A stretch of DNA of 64,000 nt from Salinisphaera sp052044135 (GTDB taxonomy: Bacteria; Pseudomonadota; Gammaproteobacteria; Nevskiales; Salinisphaeraceae). The position numbers were made by a program, and so were the translations under genes. The notes under the pieces are model-generated. The model did not search any database, was not told the origin of the DNA, and was given only the letters and a program-made list of their open reading frames with translations. Positions 51,776-61,365 of this stretch are shown here, piece after piece. The first letter of the stretch is position 1. Every line of letters begins with the position of its first letter. The stretch spans positions 1-64,000 of the forward strand of contig NZ_JBQDYF010000015.1 in assembly GCF_052044135.1 (NCBI RefSeq). Reading direction: 5' to 3'.

Positions 51776-53536
51776 TCAGAACGTGGCCCAGTCCGAGTCC
51801 GATTCTGCCCCGGCCGCTACTGCAACAGGCGCGGGCGCAGCGGGCGCCGGCGTGGCACGCCGTGCGGGCACCCTTTCGACCGCCGGTTCCTTCGCGGCGG
51901 CAGGCTCGGCGCCGCTATCGGCGGCCGGGCGATGCTCGGCCGCGGGCGCGGCGGGCTGCTTCGCGCCAGCCGTCTGCCCTGGCCCGCCGGCGAGCCGGAA
52001 GAAACCCACCTCGGCGATCAACTCGCGCGCCCGCTCGCTCAGTGATCGGCTGGCCGCCGCCGACTCCTCAACCAGTGCCGCATTCTGTTGCGTCATGCCA
52101 TCCATCTGCGTGACCGCCTGGTTGACCTGCTCGATACCACCCGTCTGTTCCTTGCTCGCGGCCGCGATCTCGGCGACGACGTCGCTGACCTGATTGATAC
52201 TGCCCGTGATCTGGTTCAGCGTTTCACCGGAAAGCCCGACGTCGCGTGAGCCATCCGCCACTTTCGCTACGCTTTCGGCGACCAGCGCATTGATCTCCTT
52301 GGCCGCCGTGGCGCTGCGCGTCGCCAGATTGCGCACTTCCGAGGCCACCACCGCAAAACCGCGCCCCTGCTCGCCCGCGCGCGCCGCCTCCACCGAGGCA
52401 TTGAGCGCCAGCAGATTGGTCTGGAAGGCAATATCGTCGATCAAGCTGATGTTCTCGGCGATCCGGCGGCTGACCGCATCGATCGCCTGCATCGACTCGA
52501 CCGCCCGGCCGACCACGTCGGTGCCGGAATGCGCCTGGTCCCGCACCGTCCGCGCCAGCTGATCGGCCTGGGCCGCATTGTCGGCATTCTGGCGCACGGT
52601 CGCGGTCATTTGTTCCATGGACGCCGCGGTTTCCTCGAGACTGGCGGACTGCTGCTGGGTTCGCGTGCTGAGTTCCTCATTACCCGACGCGATTTCGCCG
52701 ACCCCGCCCGAAACCGACTCGGCATGACCGCGCACACGCTGAACCACGCGGGCCAGACGCGCACGCATCGCTTCGATGGCACCGATCATCGCGCCGAACT
52801 CGTCGCGGTAGGGGTTGTGAATGGCCACGCCGAGATCGCCGTCGGCGATCGCTTCGACGAAGCCGCGGGCCGTATTGAGCGGGCGCATGATCATGCGCGC
52901 CAGCCAGATCATGACAATCAGCGTGACCAGCAATACCGCGCCACCGAAGCCCGTCATGCCCAGCCGGGCCAGATGCGCCACCCGTTGTTCCTGCACGAAA
53001 GCCGCCGCAGCCGTCTTGTTCTCGAAGCCGGACAAGGTATCGAGTTGGTCATTGATCTGCGCGAGCGGTTGCCGCAACGACGTGCCATAGAACATGGCCG
53101 CGCCGAGGATGCCCTGGTCCTGGATGGTCCCCGCGAAACGCCCCAGCGCGTCATCGATGCCAGCGAGCGTGGCCTGGGCTTTCTTTGCGGTCTTCGCTTC
53201 GTCGCCGCTGCCGGCCAACGCCGGATAATATTGTCTCCAGGCGGTCTTCACCTGCTTGCGTACCCGAGCGATCTCGTCCGGCAGATTGCGCACATTGGCC
53301 GACTGGGCCGAGGAATTGAGCGCAACCTTGATGTCGCCTTTGAGGTCCGACAGCAGGGACTGGGTACGGGCGATGGCCGTACTGGCGACCATATTGCTGC
53401 GATAGATTTCGGTGGTGGCTTTATTCACCGTGGTAATCGACCACAGGGAAACCGCGACCAGCACGGCAACCAGGACGAAGGTCAGCCCCAGACCCAGTCC
53501 GATCTTGGCTCGTACGCTCTTTCGGACATTCAGCAT
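51776..53536 (-). CDS. Methyl-accepting chemotaxis protein with DWATF tail
   Basis: A 586-residue Tar-like receptor: TM1 about 11-31, a four-helix periplasmic sensor (about 32-190), TM2 about 195-213, HAMP (RMIMRPLNTARGFVEAIADGDL), and the signalling domain whose tip reads ISLIDDIAFQTNLLALNASVEAARAGEQG (within it DIAFQTNLLALNASVEAARA). After an Ala/Pro/Glu-rich linker it ends SDSDWATF, matching the pentapeptide (NWETF) that tethers CheR and CheB. No che or flagellar genes are in the window, so this is an orphan receptor. Confidence 0.95.
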   Translation of the reverse strand: MLNVRKSVRAKIGLGLGLTFVLVAVLVAVSLWSITTVNKATTEIYRSNMVASTAIARTQSLLSDLKGDIKVALNSSAQSANVRNLPDEIARVRKQVKTAWRQYYPALAGSGDEAKTAKKAQATLAGIDDALGRFAGTIQDQGILGAAMFYGTSLRQPLAQINDQLDTLSGFENKTAAAAFVQEQRVAHLARLGMTGFGGAVLLVTLIVMIWLARMIMRPLNTARGFVEAIADGDLGVAIHNPYRDEFGAMIGAIEAMRARLARVVQRVRGHAESVSGGVGEIASGNEELSTRTQQQSASLEETAASMEQMTATVRQNADNAAQADQLARTVRDQAHSGTDVVGRAVESMQAIDAVSRRIAENISLIDDIAFQTNLLALNASVEAARAGEQGRGFAVVASEVRNLATRSATAAKEINALVAESVAKVADGSRDVGLSGETLNQITGSINQVSDVVAEIAAASKEQTGGIEQVNQAVTQMDGMTQQNAALVEESAAASRSLSERARELIAEVGFFRLAGGPGQTAGAKQPAAPAAEHRPAADSGAEPAAAKEPAVERVPARRATPAPAAPAPVAVAAGAESDSDWATF

Positions 53537-53761
53537 GCTGTGTTCTCCCCCGCGTCGCTGCCGCTCGCCGATACCGGCGCCGGTTCTGCGCTATCTATCG
53601 GCCGCGCGGGCTGGAACCTGAGCGCGCCGGCCGGGCCGCGCGCTCGGGCGCGCAGTTGCCCGCGACGGCCAAACCTGCTCTCATGCACGGTGCGAGGGAC
53701 GATGCGGGCGTTTCGACGCCGGGGCCGGTTCGATCGAATCATGTCCACGAGGTCCGGCCCG

Positions 53762-54826
53762 ATGCCCTATCGTTGTTGCGTTTCGCGCGTAGTACCCCTG
53801 CTGGCGCTGTTGCTCGTCAGCGGTTGTGTCCCGACGGCGCATCCGTCCCGCGTCACCGTATCCTCACTGGCCGGACTGCAGACCGCGATCGACGATGCCC
53901 CGGCGGGCGAAACCATCATTCTCGCGCCCGGCGTTTACCGCCAGGCCCGGGCGATCCGGATTCGGGGCAAGCACGACCTCACCATCAGCGGCGCCACCCG
54001 CGACTATGCCGACACGGTCATCCGCGGGCCGGGCATCGACGATCCAGGCCTGCAGTCGAACGTCCGGCTGAACAACGCTGACAACATCACGCTGGAAAAC
54101 CTGACGCTGCGCGACAGCTACGACCACGGCGTACAGATCAACAACGATTCCGATCGCTTCACCGCGGACAACCTGCGCACGCTCGACAACGGCGAATCCG
54201 GTTTCAAGATCACCAGCCCCACCCATGCCAGCGGCCCGGCGGCCTATTCCGACAACGGCACGATCGAGAATTGCTGGATCGGCTTCACCACGACCGGGCG
54301 CCGCAGCGTGGTCGAAGGCGTGGATATCGTAGCCGGCAATGGCTGGCATTTGCTCGGCAACCATTTCGTCAACATTCGTCGCGCCGACGGCGGTCCGGCG
54401 TACGCCGCGTTCGCCAAGGGCAACGCACACAAGACAGTATTCGCGGACAACCAGGTGGAGAACAGTTTCATCGGCCTGTCCTTCGGTGGCGGTGGCACCG
54501 ACGACGTGTATTTCCGCAATGCCGATACGCGATACGAGACCCGGGGCGGTGTGATCCGGGACAACGTCATTCACGATACCGACGACGCCGGCATCTATCT
54601 CAACAAGGCCCACGATTTCCTGGTTCAGGGCAATACGGTGCTGCGCAACGGTCCCGGGACCGGCGCCATCGAATCCCGCTTTCCCGGGAGCAGCGGCATC
54701 ATCCGCGACAACCGGGTCAGCGGCCCGATCAAGACACGCGATGGCGGCACCGCCAGAACCGAACACAATCGGCAGGTGCCCGCCGATACCGCCGCGCCCC
54801 ATCCCAACGGAATTTCCCACGAATAG
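53762..54826 (+). CDS. Right-handed beta-helix lipoprotein
   Basis: A 354-residue lipoprotein (lipobox VSGC, Cys about 22). From LQTAIDDAPAGETIILAPGVY the rest is parallel beta-helix coil turns (LTISGATRD, ITLENLTLRDSYDHGVQINN, IIRDNRVSGP) like the Pel-Pnl-Chitinase-B / NosD group. Such proteins bind or cut polysaccharides. No catalytic residues can be assigned by eye. ATG 53762. Confidence 0.85.
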   Translation: MPYRCCVSRVVPLLALLLVSGCVPTAHPSRVTVSSLAGLQTAIDDAPAGETIILAPGVYRQARAIRIRGKHDLTISGATRDYADTVIRGPGIDDPGLQSNVRLNNADNITLENLTLRDSYDHGVQINNDSDRFTADNLRTLDNGESGFKITSPTHASGPAAYSDNGTIENCWIGFTTTGRRSVVEGVDIVAGNGWHLLGNHFVNIRRADGGPAYAAFAKGNAHKTVFADNQVENSFIGLSFGGGGTDDVYFRNADTRYETRGGVIRDNVIHDTDDAGIYLNKAHDFLVQGNTVLRNGPGTGAIESRFPGSSGIIRDNRVSGPIKTRDGGTARTEHNRQVPADTAAPHPNGISHE

Positions 54827-54895
54827 CCGGCCGCACGCTCGGTGCGGCGTTGCGGCCCCGGATCGGGCCGGCCAGGGTCGGAGCACAGGACGCGC

Positions 54896-55741
54896 CTATG
54901 CCACCGGTCCAGGCGCACCCGCCATCCCGTGGGCCGGCGGAACGAGTGCGCCGACGATCGGGCAAGCCATGTGCTGGCGCACGTGTGGCGGCAGACCCAG
55001 CCAGAATGCCCGGGTTACCGCCATGGCGTGACGGCCGTCATTGCCGACGCCGGGCGCGCCCATGCTCAGCACCAGTGCCGGCCGGGCCCGGCGGTCCGAG
55101 TGATTTTGCGTTGTGCGATGAATAGCGAGCGGCGAACGCGCTGAAATATCGCCCGCCCGCGGGCACTGCGGCACGGCCAGTCGCGCGTAGCGGGCGTACT
55201 CGGATCGCGCCGGGAACATTTCATGCTCGAAGTCGGCGCCGGATTCCCATTGGGTACCCACCGCCACCTCGAACGCCCCCGTATGGGGCGCGCTATCCAT
55301 GCAAGCGACATCGAATGCCAATGACGTCAGGCGACGCTCGCGGCGCGTCGCGCGCGGGCTCGGACAATCGCGGTGCCAGGACTGATCCGCGCTGCCGGAC
55401 GAACGGTGATCGAGCCCCACGGCCATGATCCGATAATCCGGCCCCAACACCGCCGCCGACACCGCACGCACCCACGGATGATCGACCAGCGCCACGAACC
55501 CGCGCAGCGCCTCCGGATGGATCTCTGCATAACCGCGCCGCGCGCCGCCTCCACCGCCGTGCGCGCACGCGTATGGCGCCGCGGCACAGGCGGCATCGAT
55601 ATCGGCCGCGAGTTCGGCCGCCCAAACACGGCCCAGCGCCTGCTGGTGTTCAACCACGCCATCGCGATATAGCGCAGCGGCGACGGTATCCACCGCCGAT
55701 ACCGTGGGCCCGCGCCTATCCGAAAATGCTGTATCGACCAT
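54896..55741 (-). CDS. Phytanoyl-CoA dioxygenase (PhyH) family oxygenase
   Basis: A 281-residue 2-oxoglutarate/Fe(II) oxygenase-like protein. The metal facial triad is HRD (SWHRDCPSP, about 122-124) with a distal His in SPLAIHRTTQNHSD and the 2OG-binding Arg after it. DUF-like middle (GAFEVAVGTQWESG) fits the family. The substrate is unknown. It is divergent from a LacI-type regulator over 108 bp with a perfect operator between them, so it is the most likely regulated target. ATG 55741 (MVDTAFSD). Confidence 0.7.
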   Translation of the reverse strand: MVDTAFSDRRGPTVSAVDTVAAALYRDGVVEHQQALGRVWAAELAADIDAACAAAPYACAHGGGGGARRGYAEIHPEALRGFVALVDHPWVRAVSAAVLGPDYRIMAVGLDHRSSGSADQSWHRDCPSPRATRRERRLTSLAFDVACMDSAPHTGAFEVAVGTQWESGADFEHEMFPARSEYARYARLAVPQCPRAGDISARSPLAIHRTTQNHSDRRARPALVLSMGAPGVGNDGRHAMAVTRAFWLGLPPHVRQHMACPIVGALVPPAHGMAGAPGPVA

Positions 55742-55775
55742 GTTTTCCAACGCTTTGTTTTATATTCTTTCCAAT

Positions 55776-55793
55776 TTTTGCAACGTTGCAAAA
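55776..55793. promoter_or_regulatory. LacI-family operator, 18 bp perfect palindrome
   Basis: TTTTGCAACGTTGCAAAA, a perfect palindrome with the central CG of LacI/GalR-family operators. It lies 34 bp from the phyH start and 56 bp from the lacI-type start. A further half-site TGCAA is at about 55800. Probably controls both divergent genes. Confidence 0.85.
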
Positions 55794-55849
55794 TTATCCT
55801 GCAATAGTATGCCCTAAAAGTTATCGATCATCGTGTTTGGGAGAAACGT

Positions 55850-56857
55850 TTGAGCCGAATCACTTTGCGGGACGTGGCCGCCCAGGCCAACGTCTCGGTT
55901 CGCACCGTGTCCAATGTGGTCAATGACTTTCCCCACGTCGCAGCCGCCACGCGCCAGCGCGTGCAGGCCACGATCGCCGAGCTCGGCTACCGGCCGAACA
56001 TCGCGGCACGCCAGCTCCGGCAGGGGCAGCGCCTGGTGATCAGCCTGGTTCTGCCGGAAATCGATTCCCCTTACTTTGCTGAAATCGCCGCGCATTTTGT
56101 CCGCTCGGCCGAACAACGCGACTGGACCGTGCACATCGAGCAGAGCGACGGCGAACTGGCCCGCGAGCGCGCGATGCTGGCCGGGACGCATGGCCCCGGC
56201 GCCGACGCCATCGTATTCAGCCCCTGGGCGATGAGCGCGGATGAAATCGAGCGCGGCCCGTCCGCGCCACCGGTCGTCATGCTCGGCGAGCGCCCCGGAT
56301 GGGGGCTGCTCGATCGCGTCGTGGTCGACAATGTGGCCGCGGCGCGCGAGGCCACGGCCCATCTGCTGGCCGGCGGCCGGCGCCGCGTGGCAGCGATCGG
56401 CATCCAGCCGCACCTGGCGAACCAGACCGGGCGTCTACGTGCCGCGGGCTATCGCCAGGCGCTGACGGCAGCCGGCCTGAGCCCGGATCCCACGCTCGAG
56501 ATGTCGGTCGAGCGACTCCATCATCCGGACGGCGCCCGGGCCATGCAGCAACTGCTTGCCGTCGCCCCGGATGTCGATGCCGTGTTCTGCTTCACCGACC
56601 AGCTCGCGCTCGGTGCGATGCATACCCTGGCCGCGAGCGGGCGCTCGGTGCCAAGGGATGTCGCGGTGGTCGGCTTCGACAACATCGAGGCCGGGCGCTA
56701 CAGCGTGCCGGCGCTGTCGACCATCGCACCGGACAAGCCGCGCCTGGTGGCACTGGTGCTGGACTGCCTGGGGGATCGACTGGCCGATCATACGCTGCCC
56801 GCCCGCGAGCGTCGGGTGCCGCATCATCTGGAAATCCGGCAAAGCTCGGCGGCTTGA
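55850..56857 (+). CDS. LacI-family transcriptional regulator
   Basis: A 335-residue regulator: HTH ITLRDVAAQANVSVRTVSNVVND with the hinge helix (about 50-60) and a periplasmic-binding-like core (SPYFAEIAAHFVR, then VDAVFCFTDQLALGAMHTL, DVAVVGFDN). The start is TTG 55850, with GGGAG 6-10 bases upstream. It should bind the palindrome in the divergent promoter. The effector is probably a sugar or small metabolite; which one is not visible, and the partner gene, a PhyH oxygenase, is not a sugar gene. Confidence 0.93.
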   Translation: MSRITLRDVAAQANVSVRTVSNVVNDFPHVAAATRQRVQATIAELGYRPNIAARQLRQGQRLVISLVLPEIDSPYFAEIAAHFVRSAEQRDWTVHIEQSDGELARERAMLAGTHGPGADAIVFSPWAMSADEIERGPSAPPVVMLGERPGWGLLDRVVVDNVAAAREATAHLLAGGRRRVAAIGIQPHLANQTGRLRAAGYRQALTAAGLSPDPTLEMSVERLHHPDGARAMQQLLAVAPDVDAVFCFTDQLALGAMHTLAASGRSVPRDVAVVGFDNIEAGRYSVPALSTIAPDKPRLVALVLDCLGDRLADHTLPARERRVPHHLEIRQSSAA

Positions 56858-56919
56858 ACGGCGCGACCGGGAGGCCGCGCGTCACGGCCGGGCCGCCCAG
56901 GCCCGTTCAAATCGATCGC

Positions 56920-58065
56920 CTACGCTTGCGCCTGGGTTACGGCGGCGACCACGCGGTCCCGGCCGGTGCGCTTGGCCTCGTAGACCGCGTGATCGGCGTC
57001 GACGATAAGCCGGTCGAGATCGATCGGCTGTTCCGCGCGATGCGTCGCGATACCGATGCTCACGGTGGACGTAAGAGACTGGCCGCATGCGTTGATGTCA
57101 CAGGGCGCCGTTCGAACCGCCTGCCGTATGCGTTCGGCCACCGCCACCGCCCGCTCGGTATCGGTGTCCGAAAGCAGCGCCACGAACTCCTCGCCGCCGT
57201 AGCGCGCGATCAGGTCACCATCGCGCAGCACCTGGCGCAGCCGCGCCACCACATGGGTAAGCACCTGGTCGCCGATTGCATGGCCATGGGCGTCGTTGAC
57301 GGCCTTGAAGCGGTCGATGTCGATGAACAACAGGCTGGCCGCCCCGCCGCGTGCATTCTGGCGGCCCAGCCGAGCAGCCGCCTCGGCCATGAAGTAACGC
57401 CGGTTCGCCAGCCGCGTCAGACCGTCGGTCACCGCCTGGACCTCGACCTGTTCGCGATAGCGAAATACCGTCCAGTACAGATACTCGAACATCAACAGAA
57501 TGAGCATTACCGGCCCGATCACCAGGCCGATGTACGCCGCGTACACCCACCAATCGAGATCGGCGGTAACGCCGCAAGCACCGAGAATCGGCGGGCAGAC
57601 CGCGATCAGCACCAGAACGGCCACGGAAAACGCCAGCGGCTGCACGAGCGTCAGAAACGGCACAAAAATAAAGAAGTACAGGAACCCGCCCATGCCGAAG
57701 GACGCGCCCTGATCGAGGACGCCGAGAACATGAACGAATGTTGCCTCGACGCCCAGCGGGCCCAGGATGGCGAGCGCCCGTGCCATGGGCGCATGCACAT
57801 TGCGCCAGCTCGCCAGCGCCCACAGCAGGACCAGGGCCGACTCCAGACACCGCAACCAGATTACCCGCCGCGCGTTCACCGGGTCGATCGCGAAGTCCCA
57901 GGCGATGGCCGTGATCATAAACAGCGCCGTGACGAGCAGCGTGCCCCGGGTGAATTCGGAAAAATCGGCGCGCTTGGCCGCCAGGTAGATCGCACCATGC
58001 GTCGTCGTCAGAAAAATGCGTGCGCCGTGGATCATCTCGCCCCAACGCACGTCGTGTCCGGCCAC
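56920..58065 (-). CDS. Membrane-bound diguanylate cyclase (GGEEF)
   Basis: A 381-residue protein with an N-terminal membrane region of about six TM helices (about 40-205) and a C-terminal GGDEF domain (about 215-375): DGLTRLANRRYF at the start, ARYGGEEFVALL as the active site, with the RDGD inhibitory I-site at five residues before it. All needed metal and nucleotide residues look present, so it should make c-di-GMP with product inhibition. The start is GTG 58065 after GGAGGG. No phosphodiesterase is encoded alongside; the degenerate EAL protein is at 11 kb. Confidence 0.93.
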   Translation of the reverse strand: MAGHDVRWGEMIHGARIFLTTTHGAIYLAAKRADFSEFTRGTLLVTALFMITAIAWDFAIDPVNARRVIWLRCLESALVLLWALASWRNVHAPMARALAILGPLGVEATFVHVLGVLDQGASFGMGGFLYFFIFVPFLTLVQPLAFSVAVLVLIAVCPPILGACGVTADLDWWVYAAYIGLVIGPVMLILLMFEYLYWTVFRYREQVEVQAVTDGLTRLANRRYFMAEAAARLGRQNARGGAASLLFIDIDRFKAVNDAHGHAIGDQVLTHVVARLRQVLRDGDLIARYGGEEFVALLSDTDTERAVAVAERIRQAVRTAPCDINACGQSLTSTVSIGIATHRAEQPIDLDRLIVDADHAVYEAKRTGRDRVVAAVTQAQA

Positions 58066-58235
58066 GTTTTCCCTCCGTGTTGATCACCATCGCCCCTGTG
58101 CATCGGGCACCGGACCGTCACCGCCAGTATACGCAGACGCGGTTACAACGATACCCGGCGCCGGACGAACGGCACGGGACAAGTACGCCGTCTCAAGGTA
58201 GGCTTGGCCGCTTCGTTTCCAGGTTCTGCACCCCG

Positions 58236-58901
58236 ATGGCCCATCCGAGCACCGCGCACCCCGCCTTCGATGCCCTGCTGTTCGACATGGACGGCACCGT
58301 TCTGACCTCGATCGCCGCCGCCGAGCGTGTCTGGACCCAATGGGCCAACCGCCACGGACTGGATGTCGCCGCCTTTTTGCCCACCATTCACGGCAAGCGG
58401 GCGATCGACAGCGTACGCGACAGCGGCCTGACGGATATCGACCCACAGGCCGAGGCCGAAGCCATACTCGAGGCCGAAATCGCGGATGTGGCGGGGATCG
58501 AGCCCATCACCGGCGCGGCCGACTTCCTGGGCGGGCTGCCGCGCGACCGCTGGGCGATCGTCACCTCGGCGTCGCGCCGCCTGGCCGAGCGCCGTATCGA
58601 GGCCGCCGGCCTGCCGCAACCCGATACCCTGGTCGCCGGCGACGACGTGACCCGCGGCAAGCCGGCGCCAGACGCCTTCCGGCTCGGCGCCGAACGCCTG
58701 GGCGTGAGCGCTGACCGTTGCCTGATCTTCGAGGACGCCATCGCCGGCGTGCAGGCCGCCGAAGCCGTCGGCGCCGCGGTGGTGGTGATTACGGCACTGC
58801 ATTCGGCAGCGCGGGATACCGGGCATCCGAGCATCCGTGATTACCGCGGCGTGTCGTCGCAGGTGCAGAGCGACGGCCGGCTGCGCATCCATCTACCTTA
58901 G
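58236..58901 (+). CDS. HAD-superfamily sugar phosphatase-like hydrolase
   Basis: A 221-residue HAD subfamily IA protein: motif I LLFDMDGTVLTS, motif II VTSAS, motif III Lys in RGKPAPDAF and motif IV CLIFEDAIAGVQAA. It resembles YfbT/GPP-type glycerol or sugar-phosphate phosphatases. ATG 58236 preferred. Its 3' end overlaps the convergent mocR-type gene by nine bases. Phosphatase activity is likely; the substrate is open. Confidence 0.9.
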   Translation: MAHPSTAHPAFDALLFDMDGTVLTSIAAAERVWTQWANRHGLDVAAFLPTIHGKRAIDSVRDSGLTDIDPQAEAEAILEAEIADVAGIEPITGAADFLGGLPRDRWAIVTSASRRLAERRIEAAGLPQPDTLVAGDDVTRGKPAPDAFRLGAERLGVSADRCLIFEDAIAGVQAAEAVGAAVVVITALHSAARDTGHPSIRDYRGVSSQVQSDGRLRIHLP

Positions 58902-60667
58902 GCGCCGCAACCGCCGCGCAAGCCAGCCGCCGGCGCGCTCGATACCGGCTTCGGTCGCATTGGCGTAGCCCAGCACCAGGCCGGGCTGGCCCCGCGGGCG
59001 CATGAAATACCCCGACAGCGGCGCGAGCGCGATGCCGCGCTCGGCGGCCGCGGCGACCAGCCGGCGCTCCCCATCGCGCGTATCCAGCGGCAGCACCACA
59101 TGCAGGCCCGCCGCCCCGCCGATCAGCCGGGTGCCGGTGCCGAGTACATCGCGCAAACACTGCTGGCGCCGCGCATACAGCCGGCGCATGCGGGCCACGT
59201 GCCGGGCATAACCGCCGCCGTGCATGAACTCGGCCAGCGCGGCCTGCAGGACATAATCGCCCTCGCGGAACTGGCGGACGTTGGCCCGGCGCATCGGCCC
59301 CACCAGCGCCGGCGGCAGGACGACGTAGCCGAGCCGCAGGCCGGGATACATCGTCTTGCTGAACGTGCCGACATAAAGCACCGGCCCCTCGCCGTCGGCC
59401 CGCGCGGCCAGCCCCTGCATGGCCGACAGCGGCGCCGAGGCATAACGGAACTCGCTGTCGTAATCGTCCTCGATGATCCAGGCATCGCGCCGACGCGCCC
59501 GGTCGATCAGCGCGAGCCGGCGTGCCATCGACAGCGTCGCGCCCATCGGGAACTAGTGCCCTGTCATGGGTATTTTGCCGTATTCAGAACGCCTGCGCGC
59601 GCGCAGCACAAGACGCGCGACTGCGCCATAGTGTGCCTATGGCAAAGGAGCGCAACGCGGTGATGGGCGCGCACAGGCGTTCCCTTCGGAATATCGGGTG
59701 TGGGGCGAGGCGGCGCGCGCCCGTGGACGGCGTTGCGCCGCTTGGCCAGGGGGATGCCCTGGCCGGCGCGTCGCGCCTTGCCACGAACGCGCGCCGCCTC
59801 GCTGAATGCGACAAAATACCCATGATAGGACACCTTCGACGGGGTCAGGTGCATCAGCCTGGGGTCGCTCGCTCCGGCCGCCGGGTCCAGCCCGTCGCCA
59901 TCGACCGGCAGCGGCGCCAGCGACAACCCGCCCGCGGCAAAGGCGGCCCGGGCGCCGGCATAGCCGGGCTCCTCCACCCACGCCACATCGCCCGGATCGG
60001 CCAGCATGCGCGCGACCAGGTCGAAGGCATGTTGGGCGCCGTGCGTGATCAGAATCTGGTCGGCCCGACAGCGCACGTTGCGCACAATATTGACGTAATC
60101 CGCGACCGCCGCCTTGAGCGCCGGATGGCCGCCCTCGGCGCCGTAGTCCAGCCACCGCCCGCGCTGGCGGCTCCGGTGTCGCCGCAGCAGTCGTTGCCAC
60201 GGGCCCCAGGGGAACGCATCCAGCGCCGGTACGCCCGGCATGAAAGCCCCATGCGATGCCCCCGACGAAGGATTGGACCATGCCAGCAAGGCGCGCCCGC
60301 GTTCCGACAACCCCGCCGCGCGGGTCGCCGTCGCAGCGCCGCTATCGGCCGGCCGCTCGAAGCGGGTATCGGCCACATACAACCCTGCGCCCGGCCGGGC
60401 GACGACGAAACCCTCGGCGCTCAGATGATCGAGAGCGGCCAGCGCCGTATTGCGGCCGATGCCGAGCTCTCCGGCCAGAACACGCGACGACGGCAGGCGG
60501 GCCCCCACCGCCAGTTCGCCCGACTGAATCCACCCGCGCAGAGCATCGTAGAGACAACGCGCGAGCGTAGTCTCCGGATGGCGCTGGCTGAGTACCCGGC
60601 GTAGCCCGTCCACCACCCATGCCCGGGCGTCGACCGCGGGTTTCACTGGTTCCATCGAAGTGGCCAT
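58893..60667 (-). pseudogene. MocR/PdxR-type regulator interrupted by a small element
   Basis: The 5' part (59834-60667) encodes a GntR winged HTH (LARCLYDALRGWIQSGEL, LPSSRVLAGELGIGRNTAL) and the first half of a fold-I aminotransferase domain, ending HLTPS. The 3' part (58893-59546) resumes with FPMGATLSMARRLALID and contains the PLP-lysine motif YVGTFSKTMYPGLRLGY. MocR proteins normally read TPSHQ(F/Y)PxGxxL across this point. A 278 bp element separates the pieces; the reading frame runs into it from 5' and stops in its far terminal repeat. The regulator should be inactive. Its divergent partner gene is the GNAT copy. Confidence 0.88.
59556..59833. mobile_element. 278 bp MITE-like insertion with 32 bp terminal inverted repeats
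   Basis: Ends 59556-59587 and 59802-59833 are inverted repeats matching at 28 of 32 positions; each begins GTGYCCTRTCATGGG and continues TATTTTG. Inside is GC-rich sequence without a transposase. It sits exactly between codons of a well-known protein motif of the MocR gene, so it is a true insertion. A clear target duplication is not seen (flanks CTA and CTT on the plus strand). Shares GTGTCCT ends with the 24755 element. Probably mobilised by a transposase elsewhere in the genome. Confidence 0.85.
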
Positions 60668-60735
60668 GATCGGATCTTACGCTGGAACCAATCACGTTAC
60701 AGACTGGGCACGTCATATTCCCGGCGCTCGATGCC
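60668..60735. promoter_or_regulatory. MocR-GNAT divergent promoter region, copy A
   Basis: This spacer matches 61795-61860 closely: GGATCTTACGCTGGAACCA then GTTACAGACTGGGC here, GGATCTTACGCCGGGACCA and CGTACAGACTGGCTGC in copy B. The conserved words between divergent genes, kept in two copies, are probably the regulator-binding and promoter elements. Confidence 0.65.
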
Positions 60736-60850
60736 ATGCCTCCGGCTCCGCCCTGCCGAACTGGAACCCCCGCAGGCGCCGTCACGCGAAGCAATGACCG
60801 GCCGCTTCGGTTGCCTCGAACCGCTCTCGCCGGCCCGTTACGCCGATGCG
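60736..60850 (+). pseudogene. 5' remnant of the duplicated GNAT gene
   Basis: From ATG 60736 the DNA aligns with the first 45 codons of the intact GNAT gene at 61861 (CCCTGCC, then CTGG then GCGCCGTC, GGCCGCTTC, CGCCGA). It is frameshifted, has an early deletion of about 24 bases and stops making sense after 60850. The rest of the copy continues at 61366. Confidence 0.75.
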
Positions 60851-60877
60851 TCATATATTTGAAGGAGCCACTCGACT

Positions 60878-61351
60878 ATGACGAAATTTACAACGCACCT
60901 GTTGTCGGATAAGGATAAATCCGAATGGCGCCCGTTGTTCGATGGCTACGCAGCCTTCTATAAGACGGATATGACTGATGCGATCGCTGACAGTGTTTGG
61001 GGATGGCTGCGCGATCCAGAGCACGTCCTGGAAGGTCTGCTGGTTCGGAACTCGGATGAGCGCGCGGTCGGGCTACTCCATTTCCGTTCTTGCCCGCGCC
61101 CTCTAAGTGGCCGTGACATGGGGTTTGCCGATGATATGTTCGTTTTACCCGAGGCAAGAGGCAGCGGTGCGGCAGACGCATTATTCGACCGGCTCGGGTC
61201 GATAGCGGCCGAGCGTGATTGGCCTGTCGTACGTTGGGTCACACAGTATTACAACGAACGCGGGCGAGGGCTTTATGACCGCTATACGTCCGGTCCCAGC
61301 GACTTCATCATGTACCAGTGGGATCTGCGACCGAGGGGATCAGGAATCTAA
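60878..61351 (+). CDS. GNAT acetyltransferase inserted into the split copy
   Basis: A 157-residue GNAT of a different type from its neighbours: RNSDERAVGLLHFRSCPRP, FADDMFVLPEARGSGAADALF with the CoA-binding RGSG, then VRWVTQYYNERGRGLYDR. Base use is less GC-rich than the flanks, suggesting recent arrival. AAGGAG lies about 10 bases before the ATG. It occupies the exact place of about 165 missing bases of the old GNAT copy. Substrate unknown; such lone GNATs often modify antibiotics, amines or proteins. Confidence 0.85.
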   Translation: MTKFTTHLLSDKDKSEWRPLFDGYAAFYKTDMTDAIADSVWGWLRDPEHVLEGLLVRNSDERAVGLLHFRSCPRPLSGRDMGFADDMFVLPEARGSGAADALFDRLGSIAAERDWPVVRWVTQYYNERGRGLYDRYTSGPSDFIMYQWDLRPRGSGI

Positions 61352-61365
61352 AGATTCGCTGCAGT

